Assembly: GCA_030425145.1 (NCBI GenBank)
Contig: JAUHVK010000017.1
Span: 1 to 64,000 of the forward strand
Reading direction: 5' to 3'
DNA length: 64,000 nucleotides
Source: Alphaproteobacteria bacterium
GTDB lineage: Bacteria > Pseudomonadota > Alphaproteobacteria > Rhodobacterales > Rhodobacteraceae
A program made the position numbers and the translations under genes. Numbering within the stretch: position 1 is the first letter of the stretch; each line of letters opens with the position of its first letter. A model generated the notes under the pieces. It was given only the letters and a program-made list of their open reading frames with translations. It had not been told where the DNA came from and searched no databases. Of the stretch, positions 1-9,158 are shown in pieces.

Positions 1-2
1 TT

Positions 3-1565
3 GTCGGCTGTGACCTCCGTGCGGTCATCCTGAACAAGAAAGTCATCTGCGCCTACCTCAAGATACCCCCGAACGTGCTGGGCGACGGGCGCTCCACGAT
101 CGAAACCTTGGTACGCGAGAAAAACGCACACCGCGCGGAAAGCCCGGCTTTGCGGGTTGCGATGATCAAGACCGACGACAAGGCGCGCCAGATTCTCGAC
201 TTCCAAGGGTTTCACATGCAGTCTGTCCCAGCGGACGGCGAGCCTGTCATTCTGGGGCTAACCCAAAGCATCAGCTCTGGCGGCGATCTGCTGCCGATCA
301 ATGGTCGCCTGGCTACTCCGGTCAACACCGTCGCCTGCTCGGTCGCAAAGGCGCTGAACTACACAGGCCCCCTTGGCATGGACGTGCTCTGCCGGGATTT
401 TGAGGACAAGACCGGCACGGCCATCATCTGCGAGACCAATCCACAGCCCGCCATGTTCGGCGCGCTCTATCCCCCTGTGGGCCAGTCGGTGAATTGCGCA
501 GAGAAAATCATTCTGCACTATTTTGGCGCAAAGCCGAAAAAGCCATCAACGAAAACCCATCGCATCCATTGCGAAGGTGCGAAGGAAATCGAACTCCAAG
601 CGTTTTGCGACACCTTGGCCGAGACCTCCGAAGTTGGACCGAAACTGGCAAAGACCGGGGCGCAGGAACTCACACTCGAAGGCACAGACAGCGAGGCATC
701 TGCACTTCTGAGTGTCCTGCTGGACAGCCAGAAGAAACCGAAATTCGTCGACGCCGCTTATATCGTCGCGCCTCTGAAAAAGCCCCGAACTCGAAAAGGG
801 ATGATCTCGCTCGAAACGCCGGATGACACGGTTCTACGGGCGTCAGACTTCATCACCCAAGCCTGCCTCGCGGCAAAGCCAAAGCACACCGAACTTCGGT
901 CGGACAATTGTCTGCTTATCAAGAAAGGTCGCAAGAAAACCTTCGCGTCGACGCAGTTGAATGGCTGGTATGCGCAGGTACATTCAACAGAGTTGGGGCG
1001 GCGGCGTCTGCGGCACATGTTTGCGGTGCACGGATTGCCGATCACGCGAGATCTGATCCTCGAGCCGAATGACATGCGTGGCCTCAGAAGGTCTGTCGCG
1101 CGGATGGAGCAGGACTGCGTGATCACCATGACCGCCCGGTCGGGCATACAGTTGCAAACAACGGTTGCGACAGCAGACGATGCAAGCGCTTTGCTATCCG
1201 AAAGCGTGTCGGATCGAACACGTCAAATCCATGTGTCTGCAAAAGAGAGCAAAACCAGTGTCGATCTGCTCGTGTTCGACGGCTCACTTGTCGCGGCCAC
1301 ACAGACCTCTGGGCCGGAGCAGAAAAAAATGCACCCGGACTGGCACCATGTTGCATCAGCCTGCATGGAGGCACTTCCAAGTGCCCGGCTTATGTCCGTC
1401 AGAGTGACTCTGGAAGATCCTACGGCGAACCCGGACGATCAGATTTGGGCGATCGACTCGATTGATACGAACCCTGACATTGCGAAGTTCGGAAAGCGTG
1501 TTGCAGGAACCAAGAGCGCATTTGCCAAAAAACTGGTTTCCGCGCTCGTAGAAAGCACCATTTAA
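3..1565 (+). CDS. Tandem ATP-grasp ligase-like protein, 5' end outside window
   Basis: The reading frame is open from base 3, so the start lies off the left edge; the GTG at 75 is internal. The first part resembles the ATP-grasp domain of cyanophycin synthetase and RimK-like ligases: a GDGRSTI segment, a later S-I-S-S-G-G stretch, and a GMDVLCRD...ETNPQP metal/nucleotide end. About 330 more residues follow, ending in SIDTNPDIAKFG, which echoes the ETNP motif of the first half. I infer a second, degenerate ATP-grasp lobe. Such enzymes join a carboxylate to an amine using ATP; the substrate cannot be told here. The sucC operon begins 327 bp downstream behind its own regulatory region, so a separate transcription unit is likely. 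Confidence 0.72.
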   Translation, partial: VGCDLRAVILNKKVICAYLKIPPNVLGDGRSTIETLVREKNAHRAESPALRVAMIKTDDKARQILDFQGFHMQSVPADGEPVILGLTQSISSGGDLLPINGRLATPVNTVACSVAKALNYTGPLGMDVLCRDFEDKTGTAIICETNPQPAMFGALYPPVGQSVNCAEKIILHYFGAKPKKPSTKTHRIHCEGAKEIELQAFCDTLAETSEVGPKLAKTGAQELTLEGTDSEASALLSVLLDSQKKPKFVDAAYIVAPLKKPRTRKGMISLETPDDTVLRASDFITQACLAAKPKHTELRSDNCLLIKKGRKKTFASTQLNGWYAQVHSTELGRRRLRHMFAVHGLPITRDLILEPNDMRGLRRSVARMEQDCVITMTARSGIQLQTTVATADDASALLSESVSDRTRQIHVSAKESKTSVDLLVFDGSLVAATQTSGPEQKKMHPDWHHVASACMEALPSARLMSVRVTLEDPTANPDDQIWAIDSIDTNPDIAKFGKRVAGTKSAFAKKLVSALVESTI

Positions 1566-1613
1566 CGCAGCCGACACGTGCACCCGTACCGCGTGTCACT
1601 TGCGTAGCATCGC

Positions 1614-1637
1614 GTGCCCTCCCCCGTTGGAGGGCAC
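1614..1637 (+). terminator. Hairpin after the ATP-grasp gene
   Basis: Perfect 9-bp stem, GTGCCCTCC with GGAGGGCAC, and a 6-nt loop, 49 bp after the stop codon. No T-run follows, so termination is plausible but not of the classic intrinsic type. Confidence 0.45.
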
Positions 1638-1749
1638 GGTGATACCTGAACACGCAGCGGCGAAAGCACTGGCCCAAGCGGCGTGATTCAAAAGATTCGG
1701 GTGTGTCCGCACTGCATGTGAGGCAACTTCCAAACATCCAATTCATTTT

Positions 1750-1780
1750 TGTGATCACACAATTTTTGGCTGTGATCACA
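1750..1780. promoter_or_regulatory. Twin palindromic operator upstream of sucC
   Basis: The perfect 10-bp palindrome TGTGATCACA occurs at 1750-1759 and again at 1771-1780. The 21-bp period is two helical turns, so both face the same side of the DNA. Both copies are flanked by A/T-rich sequence. They lie about 115-140 bp before the sucC start. This is the geometry of paired dimer sites for a regulator of the suc operon. The half-sites TGTGA/TCACA recall CRP/FNR sites but lack their 4-6 bp spacer, so another family is more likely. I cannot name the regulator. Confidence 0.6.
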
Positions 1781-1785
1781 AATGT

Positions 1786-1826
1786 CGGTTTTTTGCCGGT
1801 TTGCCAGCCCTGCGGCAAAAAAACCG
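1786..1826 (+). promoter_or_regulatory. Long inverted repeat in the sucC leader or promoter
   Basis: The arm CGGTTTTTTGCCG (1786-1798) is repeated inverted as CGGCAAAAAAACCG (1813-1826), with one extra A and a 14-nt loop. It starts 6 bp after the twin operator and ends 66 bp before sucC. It could be a leader hairpin or an extended operator. No transcription start can be fixed from the sequence. Confidence 0.45.
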
Positions 1827-1892
1827 TTAAGTATTCGCGCCTGTCCCTCTTATATCGCCGCAAATCGCAGCAAGAAACGGGACAGTTGACCG

Positions 1893-3086
1893 ATGAACAT
1901 CCACGAGTATCAGGCGAAAGCCCTGCTACGCAGCTACGGCGCTCCGGTGTCGGATGGCCGCGTGGTCCTCAAGGCCGAAGAGGCCAAGACCAAAGCAGGC
2001 GAAATGGACGGGCCTCTCTGGGTGGTCAAAGCCCAGATCCATGCAGGTGGCCGCGGCAAAGGCAAGTTCAAGGAAGAAAGCGCCGGTGATGCCGGTGGTG
2101 TCCGCCTTGCCAAGTCGGTCGAGGAAGCTGCAGAAGAAGCCAAAAAGATGCTGGGTCGCACACTGGTGACCAAGCAGACCGGCGAAGCAGGCAAGCAGGT
2201 TAACCGCATCTACATCGAAGACGGTTCCGGCATTCAGACCGAGATGTATCTGGCCCTCCTCGTTGATCGCCAAACGTCGCGCGTGTCCTTCGTGGCCTCC
2301 ACCGAAGGCGGCATGGACATCGAAGAGGTTGCCGAAAGCACGCCCGAAAAGATCCTCAGCTTCAGCGTCGATCCGGCCACCGGCTACCAAGCCTTCCACG
2401 GCCGCCGCATCGCCTTCAACCTCGGCCTTGAAGGCAAGCAGGTGAAGCAATGCGTTGCACTGATGGGCACGCTCTACAAAATGTTCGTTGAAAAAGACAT
2501 GGAGATGCTTGAGATCAACCCGCTCATCATCACCGATGAAGGCGATCTCAAATGCCTCGACGCCAAGATGGGCTTTGACGGCAACGCCATCTACCGTCAC
2601 CCGGAAATCGCCGAACTGCGCGACGAAACCGAAGAAGACCCGAAAGAGCTTGAGGCGTCCAAGTACGACCTCAACTACATCGCTCTGGACGGTGAAATCG
2701 GCTGCATGGTGAACGGCGCGGGCCTTGCCATGGCGACGATGGACATCATCAAGCTCTACGGCGCAGAGCCCGCCAACTTCCTCGACGTGGGCGGCGGCGC
2801 GACCAAGGAAAAGGTCGCCGAGGCGTTCAAGATCATCACCTCCGACCCCAACGTCAAAGGCATCCTCGTCAACATTTTCGGCGGCATCATGCGGTGTGAC
2901 GTCATCGCCGAAGGCGTGGTCGCCGCGGTCAAGGAAGTGGGCCTCAAAGTTCCGCTGGTTGTCCGTCTCGAAGGCACCAACGTGGAAGCGGGCAAGAAGA
3001 TCATCAACGACTCCGACGTCGATGTGATCGCCGCGGACGACCTCAAGGACGGTGCGCAGAAGATCGTGAAGGCGGTCAAAGGTTAA
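1893..3086 (+). CDS. sucC: Succinyl-CoA synthetase (ADP-forming) beta subunit
   Basis: Cytosolic TCA-cycle enzyme subunit; with SucD it interconverts succinyl-CoA and succinate while making ATP or GTP. 397 aa, normal for the family, starting [12 protein letters not shown] as usual. The N-terminal ATP-grasp fold shows [12 protein letters not shown], followed by EINPLI. The C-terminal CoA-ligase domain shows [10 protein letters not shown] and [14 protein letters not shown]. First gene of the suc operon. The Shine-Dalgarno is weak (GGGACAG). A pair of REP-like repeats separates it from sucD. Confidence 0.97.
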   Translation: MNIHEYQAKALLRSYGAPVSDGRVVLKAEEAKTKAGEMDGPLWVVKAQIHAGGRGKGKFKEESAGDAGGVRLAKSVEEAAEEAKKMLGRTLVTKQTGEAGKQVNRIYIEDGSGIQTEMYLALLVDRQTSRVSFVASTEGGMDIEEVAESTPEKILSFSVDPATGYQAFHGRRIAFNLGLEGKQVKQCVALMGTLYKMFVEKDMEMLEINPLIITDEGDLKCLDAKMGFDGNAIYRHPEIAELRDETEEDPKELEASKYDLNYIALDGEIGCMVNGAGLAMATMDIIKLYGAEPANFLDVGGGATKEKVAEAFKIITSDPNVKGILVNIFGGIMRCDVIAEGVVAAVKEVGLKVPLVVRLEGTNVEAGKKIINDSDVDVIAADDLKDGAQKIVKAVKG

Positions 3087-3089
3087 TTC

Positions 3090-3151
3090 GTAGGGTGCGT
3101 GATCTCACGCGCCTTCCCGGAACGATTGGTGCGTGAGATCACGCACCCTAC
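3090..3151. repeat. REP-like inverted pair between sucC and sucD
   Basis: Two perfect inverted 21-bp units at 3090-3110 and 3131-3151. Each unit is a GTAGGGT tag followed by a small hairpin, GCGTGA-TC-TCACGC. The pair can also fold on itself as one 21-bp stem with a 20-nt loop. The right unit ends 15 bp before the sucD start, next to its AGGAGAA Shine-Dalgarno. Another pair of the same family is at 8705-8752. The 5' GTAG tag plus hairpin is the known layout of REP elements mobilised by RAYT transposases. Confidence 0.85.
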
Positions 3152-3166
3152 TTAGGAGAACGCCAA

Positions 3167-4051
3167 ATGGCAGTCCTCATCGACGAAAACACCAAAGTGA
3201 TCTGCCAGGGCCTCACCGGCTCTCAGGGCACCTTCCACACCGAACAGGCCATCGCCTATGGCACCAAGATGGTCGGCGGCGTCACCCCCGGCAAAGGCGG
3301 CATGACCCATCTCGACCTGCCGGTCTTCAACTCGGTCCACGAGGCCAAGCACGCAACCGAAGCAAACGCGACAGTGATCTACGTGCCGCCGCCCTTCGCT
3401 GCGGACTCGATCCTCGAAGCAATCGACGCCGAAATGGAAGTGATCGTCTGCATCACCGAAGGCATCCCGGTCATGGACATGATGAAGGTCAAGCGCGCGC
3501 TTGAAACCTCCAAGTCGCGTCTGATCGGCCCGAACTGCCCGGGTGTCATCACACCCGATGCCTGCAAAATCGGCATCATGCCCGGCCACATCCACCGTCG
3601 CGGCAGCGTCGGCGTTGTGTCCCGCTCCGGCACGCTCACCTACGAGGCGGTCAAGCAGACCACCGATGTGGGTCTCGGCCAGTCCACCTGCGTCGGCATC
3701 GGCGGCGACCCGATCAAAGGCACCGAGCATATCGACGTGCTGGAATGGTTCCTCGCGGATGACGAAACTGAATCGATCATCATGATCGGTGAGATCGGTG
3801 GCAGCGCCGAAGAGGAAGCCGCAGCATTCCTCGCATCCGAGAAAAAGAAAGGCCGCTGGAAGCCCACCGCTGGCTTCATCGCTGGCCGTACTGCTCCTCC
3901 GGGACGCCGCATGGGCCACGCTGGCGCAATTGTTGCAGGCGGCAAAGGCGGCGCGGAAGACAAGATCGAGGCGATGAAGTCTGCCGGGATCGTCGTTGCA
4001 GAAAGCCCCGCCGGCCTTGGCGAAGCGGTGCTGGCAGCGATCAAGGGCTAA
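3167..4051 (+). CDS. sucD: Succinyl-CoA synthetase alpha subunit
   Basis: Partner of SucC; it binds CoA and carries the phosphorylated histidine. 294 aa. The Rossmann CoA-binding motif [13 protein letters not shown] is at residues 16-28, [10 protein letters not shown] near 121-130, and the active-site histidine is His251 in [14 protein letters not shown]. The ATG is preceded by AGGAGAA. Second gene of the suc operon; a hairpin-bearing spacer of 158 bp follows before sucA. Confidence 0.97.
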   Translation: MAVLIDENTKVICQGLTGSQGTFHTEQAIAYGTKMVGGVTPGKGGMTHLDLPVFNSVHEAKHATEANATVIYVPPPFAADSILEAIDAEMEVIVCITEGIPVMDMMKVKRALETSKSRLIGPNCPGVITPDACKIGIMPGHIHRRGSVGVVSRSGTLTYEAVKQTTDVGLGQSTCVGIGGDPIKGTEHIDVLEWFLADDETESIIMIGEIGGSAEEEAAAFLASEKKKGRWKPTAGFIAGRTAPPGRRMGHAGAIVAGGKGGAEDKIEAMKSAGIVVAESPAGLGEAVLAAIKG

Positions 4052-4147
4052 GAGGCCCGCAGACCGGGAACGATCCCGATCTGCACCAAAGAACACGCAC
4101 AGGCCGGGCCTCCGCCCGGCTTGCGCACAACCACAAAGCCGCGCGAC

Positions 4148-4167
4148 AGCGGATCACGCGATCCGCT
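4148..4167 (+). other. Hairpin in the sucD-sucA spacer
   Basis: Perfect 8-bp stem, AGCGGATC with GATCCGCT, and loop ACGC, 43 bp before the sucA start. There is no T-run. It may be an RNA-stability or processing element that separates expression of sucCD from sucAB. Confidence 0.4.
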
Positions 4168-4209
4168 TTCCTGCTGCTTGATCAGACCGGTTCCGGAGGA
4201 CCACGACAT

Positions 4210-7176
4210 ATGACGGATCAAAGCCCTAACGATCTTTTCCACGCATCCAGCTTCATGCAGGGGCACAATGCGGCGTATCTCGAACAGATGTACGCGCGCT
4301 ATGCCAACGACCCCAATGCGGTCGATGAAGCGTGGCAGGCGTTTTTCCGGCAACTGGGCGATGACGAAGTCAGCGTCAAGAAAGAGGCTTCCGGCCCCAG
4401 CTGGGCACGCCCTGACTGGCCGCCAATGCCGAATGACGACCTGACTGCGGCGCTTGACGGCCAGTGGCCCGTCGCTCCGACCGAGATCAAGGGCGCTGGC
4501 GAAAAGATCAAAGCCAAGGCGCAGGAAAAAGGCGTTCAGGTCGACGACGACGCGATCCAGCGTGCCGTGCTCGACTCCATCCGCGCCTTGATGATCATCC
4601 GCGCCTACCGGATCCGGGGCCACCTGGCCGCCGATCTCGACCCGCTGGGTATGCGCGAACAGACCCCGCATCCCGAGCTTGATCCGAAATCCTACGGTTT
4701 CACCGAAGCCGACATGGATCGCCCGATCTTCATCGACAACGTGCTGGGCCTCCAGATCGCGTCCATGCGCGAAATCCTCGACATCGTGAAGCGCACCTAT
4801 TGCGGCACCTTCGCGCTGCAATACATGCACATCTCCGATCCCGAACAGTCCGCCTGGCTGAAGGAACGGATCGAAGGCTACGGCAAGGAAATCGCCTTCA
4901 CCCGCGAAGGCCGCAAGGCAATCCTGAACAAGATGGTCGAGGCCGAAGGCTTCGAGAAATTCCTCCATGTGAAATACATGGGCACCAAGCGCTTTGGCCT
5001 TGATGGCGGCGAAAGCCTCATCCCGGCGATGGAGCAGATCATCAAGCGCGGCGGCAATCTTGGCGTCAAGGAAATCGTCATCGGCATGCCGCACCGCGGC
5101 CGCCTGTCGGTTCTCGCCAACGTAATGCAAAAGCCCTACCGCGCAATCTTCAACGAATTCCAGGGCGGCAGCTTCAAACCCGAAGAAGTCGATGGCTCGG
5201 GCGACGTGAAATACCACCTTGGTGCGTCATCTGACCGCGAGTTTGACAACAACACCGTCCACCTGTCGCTGACCGCGAACCCATCGCACCTCGAAGCGGT
5301 GAACCCGGTGGTTCTGGGCAAGGTCCGCGCCAAGCAGGACCAGCTTGGCGATGCCGAACGCAAAGCCGTCATGCCGATCCTTCTGCACGGCGATGCGGCG
5401 TTTGCCGGTCAGGGTGTCGTGGCCGAATGTTTCGCGCTCTCGGGTCTGCGCGGTCACAAGACCGGCGGCACGATCCATATCGTGGTGAACAACCAGATCG
5501 GCTTCACCACCGCACCACACTTCTCGCGTTCTTCGCCCTACCCGACGGACAACGCTCTGGTGGTCGAAGCGCCGATCTTCCACGTCAACGGCGATGACCC
5601 CGAAGCAGTGGTGCACGCCGCAAAGGTGGCCACCGAATTCCGCCAGAAATTCGGCAAGGACGTTGTCATCGACATGTTCTGCTACCGCCGCTTTGGTCAC
5701 AACGAGGGGGATGAACCGATGTTCACCAACCCGTTGATGTACAAGAAGATCAAACAGCAGAAGACCACGCTGTCGCTCTACACCGAACGTCTGGTCAAGG
5801 ACGGTCTGATCCCAGAAGGCGAAATCGAGGATATGAAGGCCGCGTTCCAGGCGCACCTGAACGAAGAGTTCGAGACCGGAAAAACCTACAAGCCCAACAA
5901 GGCCGACTGGCTCGACGGGCGCTGGAGCCATCTCGACCGTCAGGACAAGGACGACTACCAGCGTGGTCAGACCGCGATCCAACCGGAAACCATGGCTCAG
6001 GTCGGTGAAGCGCTCACCCGCCTGCCCGACGGCTTCCCGGTCCACAAGACCGTGGCCCGCCTGCTCGAAACCCGTAAAGAGATGTTCGACAAGGGCGAAG
6101 GCTTTGATTGGGCCACCGCCGAAGCGCTGGCCTTCGGCTCGCTGCTCACCGAAGGCTACCCGGTGCGCCTTGCTGGTCAGGACTCGACACGCGGCACGTT
6201 CAGCCAGCGTCACTCGGGCATCGTGAACCAGGAAACCGAAGAACGCTACTACCCGCTCAACCACATCCGTGAAGGTCAGTCGCGTTACGAAGTGATCGAC
6301 TCCGCACTGTCGGAATACGCGGTGCTGGGCTTTGAATACGGCTACTCGCTGGCCGAACCCAACGCGCTGACACTCTGGGAAGCGCAGTTCGGCGACTTCG
6401 CCAACGGCGCGCAGATCATGTTCGATCAGTTCGTCAGCTCGGGTGAATCGAAGTGGCTGCGTATGTCCGGTCTCGTCTGCCTTCTGCCGCACGGCTTCGA
6501 AGGTCAGGGTCCAGAGCACTCCTCCGCACGCCTCGAACGCTTCCTGCAGATGTGCGGTCAGGACAACTGGATTGTGGCCAACTGCTCGACCCCGGCCAAC
6601 TACTTCCACATCCTGCGCCGCCAGCTGCACCGCTCATTCCGCAAGCCGCTCATCCTGATGACGCCGAAATCGCTTCTGCGTCACAAGATGGCGATCTCCA
6701 AGACGGACGAGTTCACCACCGGATCAAGCTTCCACCGCGTGCTGTGGGACGATGCGCAATATGGCAACTCCGACACCACGCTTGTCGGCGACGACAAGAT
6801 CAAGCGCGTCGTCATGTGCTCGGGCAAGGTTTATTACGACCTGCTGGAAGAGCGCGACGCACGGGGCATCAACGACGTCTACATCATGCGGTTCGAGCAG
6901 TTCTACCCGTTCCCTGCCATCTCGGCCGTGAAGGAACTGGAACGCTTCCCGCAAGCCGAGATGATCTGGTGTCAGGAAGAACCCAAGAACCAGGGCGCCT
7001 GGACGTTTATGGAACCGAACCTTGAATGGGTTCTGGGCCGCATCAACGCCAAGCACCCGCGCCCCCGCTATGTGGGCCGCGCCACATCGGCCTCCCCGGC
7101 AACGGGTCTGGCCAGCCAACACAAAGCACAGCAAGAGGCGCTCGTGAACGAAGCGCTGACGATCGAAGGGAAATAA
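4210..7176 (+). CDS. sucA: 2-oxoglutarate dehydrogenase E1 component
   Basis: Thiamine-diphosphate enzyme that decarboxylates 2-oxoglutarate and passes the succinyl group to the lipoyl arm of E2. 988 aa, normal for the family. The N-terminus has the E1o-specific segment (FMQGHNAAYLEQMYARY...WQAFFRQLGDD) that docks the complex. The ThDP motif begins GDAAFAGQGVVAE near residue 394 and ends NNQIGFTT. The start is fixed by GGAGGA nine bases upstream. The stop lies 3 bp before sucB, so the pair is co-transcribed and probably co-translated. Confidence 0.97.
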   Translation: MTDQSPNDLFHASSFMQGHNAAYLEQMYARYANDPNAVDEAWQAFFRQLGDDEVSVKKEASGPSWARPDWPPMPNDDLTAALDGQWPVAPTEIKGAGEKIKAKAQEKGVQVDDDAIQRAVLDSIRALMIIRAYRIRGHLAADLDPLGMREQTPHPELDPKSYGFTEADMDRPIFIDNVLGLQIASMREILDIVKRTYCGTFALQYMHISDPEQSAWLKERIEGYGKEIAFTREGRKAILNKMVEAEGFEKFLHVKYMGTKRFGLDGGESLIPAMEQIIKRGGNLGVKEIVIGMPHRGRLSVLANVMQKPYRAIFNEFQGGSFKPEEVDGSGDVKYHLGASSDREFDNNTVHLSLTANPSHLEAVNPVVLGKVRAKQDQLGDAERKAVMPILLHGDAAFAGQGVVAECFALSGLRGHKTGGTIHIVVNNQIGFTTAPHFSRSSPYPTDNALVVEAPIFHVNGDDPEAVVHAAKVATEFRQKFGKDVVIDMFCYRRFGHNEGDEPMFTNPLMYKKIKQQKTTLSLYTERLVKDGLIPEGEIEDMKAAFQAHLNEEFETGKTYKPNKADWLDGRWSHLDRQDKDDYQRGQTAIQPETMAQVGEALTRLPDGFPVHKTVARLLETRKEMFDKGEGFDWATAEALAFGSLLTEGYPVRLAGQDSTRGTFSQRHSGIVNQETEERYYPLNHIREGQSRYEVIDSALSEYAVLGFEYGYSLAEPNALTLWEAQFGDFANGAQIMFDQFVSSGESKWLRMSGLVCLLPHGFEGQGPEHSSARLERFLQMCGQDNWIVANCSTPANYFHILRRQLHRSFRKPLILMTPKSLLRHKMAISKTDEFTTGSSFHRVLWDDAQYGNSDTTLVGDDKIKRVVMCSGKVYYDLLEERDARGINDVYIMRFEQFYPFPAISAVKELERFPQAEMIWCQEEPKNQGAWTFMEPNLEWVLGRINAKHPRPRYVGRATSASPATGLASQHKAQQEALVNEALTIEGK

Positions 7177-7179
7177 GAC

Positions 7180-8697
7180 ATGACAACCGAAGTGCGTGTG
7201 CCCACCCTGGGTGAATCCGTGACAGAAGCCACGGTTGCCACATGGTTCAAGAAGCCGGGCGACAGCGTTGCCGTGGACGAAATGCTGTGCGAGCTGGAAA
7301 CCGACAAGGTGACGGTCGAAGTGCCGTCCCCCGCCGCAGGTGTTCTGGCTGACATCGTGGCAGCCGAAGGCGAAACCGTGGGTGTCGATGCCCTGCTCGC
7401 CAACATCTCCGAAGGTGGTGCCGTCGCCGCCAGCCCGGCCAAAGCCGAAGCGCCGGCCGCCGCGGCTGCGCCCTCGGGTGACAGCGGGAAATCGGTTGAC
7501 GTGATGGTACCGACACTGGGTGAATCCGTGTCCGAAGCCACTGTCTCCACTTGGTTCAAAAAGGTCGGCGACACTGTCGCACAGGACGAAATGCTCTGCG
7601 AGCTGGAAACCGACAAGGTGTCGGTCGAAGTGCCCGCCCCGGCTGCGGGCGTCCTGTCCGAAATCCTCGCTGCCGAAGGCACCACCGTCGAAGCCGGCGG
7701 CAAGCTTGGTGTGATCGGCGGCAGCGCCGGTGCAGCCTCCTCCGCACCGGCACAAGCCGCGGCACCCGCCCCGGCCGCGCAAGCTGCCAGCAGCGGTGCG
7801 GATGTGGAAAACGCCCCCTCCGCCAAAAAGGCAATGGCCGAAGCCGGCCTCAGCGCCGATCAGGTCAAGGGTTCGGGCCGCGATGGTCGCGTGATGAAAG
7901 AAGACGTGGCCAAGGCCGTGGCCGCCGCCGCAAGCGCCCCGGCACAGACCTCTGCGCCCGTCGCCGCACCGCGCGCGCCGGTCAGCGCGGATGACGCCGC
8001 ACGCGAAGAACGGGTCAAGATGACCCGCCTGCGCCAGACCATCGCCCGCCGCCTCAAGGACGCACAGAACACCGCCGCGATCCTCACCACCTATAACGAG
8101 GTCGACATGACCGAGGTCATGGCGCTGCGGAACCAGTACAAGGACCAGTTCGAGAAGAAACACGGTGTGCGCCTCGGCTTCATGTCCTTCTTCACCAAGG
8201 CCTGCTGCCACGCGCTGAAAGAAGTGCCCGAGGTCAACGCCGAGATCGACGGCACCGACATCGTCTACAAGAACTTCGTCCATATGGGCGTCGCGGCCGG
8301 CACGCCGCAGGGTCTCGTGGTTCCGGTCATCCGCGATGCCGACGCCATGAGCTTTGCCGAGATCGAAAAGGCGATTGCCGAAAAAGGCCGCCGCGCCCGC
8401 GATGGCAAGCTCAGCATGGCGGAAATGCAGGGCGGCACCTTCACCATATCCAACGGTGGTGTCTACGGCTCGCTCATGTCCTCGCCGATCCTCAACCCGC
8501 CGCAATCGGGTATCCTCGGCATGCACAAGATCCAGGACCGCCCGATGGTCATCAACGGAGAGATCAAGATCCGCCCGATGATGTATCTGGCCCTCAGCTA
8601 TGACCACCGCATCGTCGACGGCAAAGGCGCCGTGACCTTCCTCGTGCGTGTGAAAGAAGCGCTTGAGGATCCGCGTCGGTTGCTGATGGATCTGTAA
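7180..8697 (+). CDS. sucB: 2-oxoglutarate dehydrogenase E2, dihydrolipoyl succinyltransferase with two lipoyl domains
   Basis: Core of the complex; moves the succinyl group from lipoyl-lysine to CoA. 505 aa, about 100 longer than the usual one-lipoyl form. Two lipoyl domains occupy residues 5-78 and 108-181, with the modified lysines in ETDK at Lys43 and Lys146. Ala/Pro-rich linkers follow each. The peripheral-subunit binding domain is about 208-245. The C-terminal catalytic domain ends with YDHRIVDG (His476, Asp480). The two lipoyl domains are identical at about 51 of 63 residues, an internal duplication. Confidence 0.96.
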   Translation: MTTEVRVPTLGESVTEATVATWFKKPGDSVAVDEMLCELETDKVTVEVPSPAAGVLADIVAAEGETVGVDALLANISEGGAVAASPAKAEAPAAAAAPSGDSGKSVDVMVPTLGESVSEATVSTWFKKVGDTVAQDEMLCELETDKVSVEVPAPAAGVLSEILAAEGTTVEAGGKLGVIGGSAGAASSAPAQAAAPAPAAQAASSGADVENAPSAKKAMAEAGLSADQVKGSGRDGRVMKEDVAKAVAAAASAPAQTSAPVAAPRAPVSADDAAREERVKMTRLRQTIARRLKDAQNTAAILTTYNEVDMTEVMALRNQYKDQFEKKHGVRLGFMSFFTKACCHALKEVPEVNAEIDGTDIVYKNFVHMGVAAGTPQGLVVPVIRDADAMSFAEIEKAIAEKGRRARDGKLSMAEMQGGTFTISNGGVYGSLMSSPILNPPQSGILGMHKIQDRPMVINGEIKIRPMMYLALSYDHRIVDGKGAVTFLVRVKEALEDPRRLLMDL

Positions 8698-8704
8698 TAA
8701 CGGC

Positions 8705-8752
8705 GCGTGCAAGCACGCACCCTACGCCATTGTAGGGTGCGTGATCTCACGC
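8705..8752. repeat. REP-like inverted pair between sucB and the MAPEG gene
   Basis: Two units of the family seen at 3090-3151 but in the opposite arrangement, with the GTAGGGT tags facing each other across 6 bp. The right unit (8732-8752) is identical to the one at 3090-3110. The left unit (8705-8725) has GCGTGC-AA-GCACGC, where the sixth stem pair is C-G instead of A-T and the loop differs. This compensated change indicates that the stem itself is selected. Confidence 0.85.
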
Positions 8753-8768
8753 ATCCAGAGGTGCGCCC

Positions 8769-9158
8769 ATGACCCCCGAACTTACCGCCCTCACCCTCGC
8801 CGCCCTGCTGCAAGCGCTGCAATTCGCAGCCTATTCCATCACGGCGCAGATGCAGGTCGGCACGAAAAAGGCGCTCAGCCCGCGCGACACGCCAGTTCAA
8901 CTCACCGGCAAGGCAGGCCGCCTGCAACGGGCGATGAACAACCATTTCGAAGGCCTGATCCTTTTTGGCATCGCCGTCATGGTGATCACCTATTCCGGGC
9001 AGGGCGACGACATGACCGCGCTGGCCTGTGTCGCCTATCTCGCCGCCCGCGTGCTCTACGTGCCCGCCTATGTGTTCGGCTGGGTACCCTGGCGCTCCCT
9101 GATCTGGGCGATTGGCTTCTTCGCCACCCTCTACCTGCTACTGGCTGCCCTCATGTAG
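8769..9158 (+). CDS. MAPEG family membrane protein
   Basis: 129 aa with about four hydrophobic segments (roughly residues 4-24, 54-74, 76-98, 108-128). The MAPEG-type pattern RAMNNHFEG lies just before the second segment, and AARVLYVPAYVFGWVPWRS in the third. The superfamily includes microsomal glutathione transferases; the substrate of bacterial members is mostly unknown. It lies between sucB and lpd on the same strand, so it is probably co-transcribed with the suc operon. Whether it takes part in the complex is not shown by the sequence. Confidence 0.85.
   Translation: MTPELTALTLAALLQALQFAAYSITAQMQVGTKKALSPRDTPVQLTGKAGRLQRAMNNHFEGLILFGIAVMVITYSGQGDDMTALACVAYLAARVLYVPAYVFGWVPWRSLIWAIGFFATLYLLLAALM

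Noticed and set aside
1750-1780. CRP/FNR sites before sucC
   Set aside because: Both palindromes have the TGTGA/TCACA halves with no spacer, whereas CRP and FNR sites need 4-6 bp between them.
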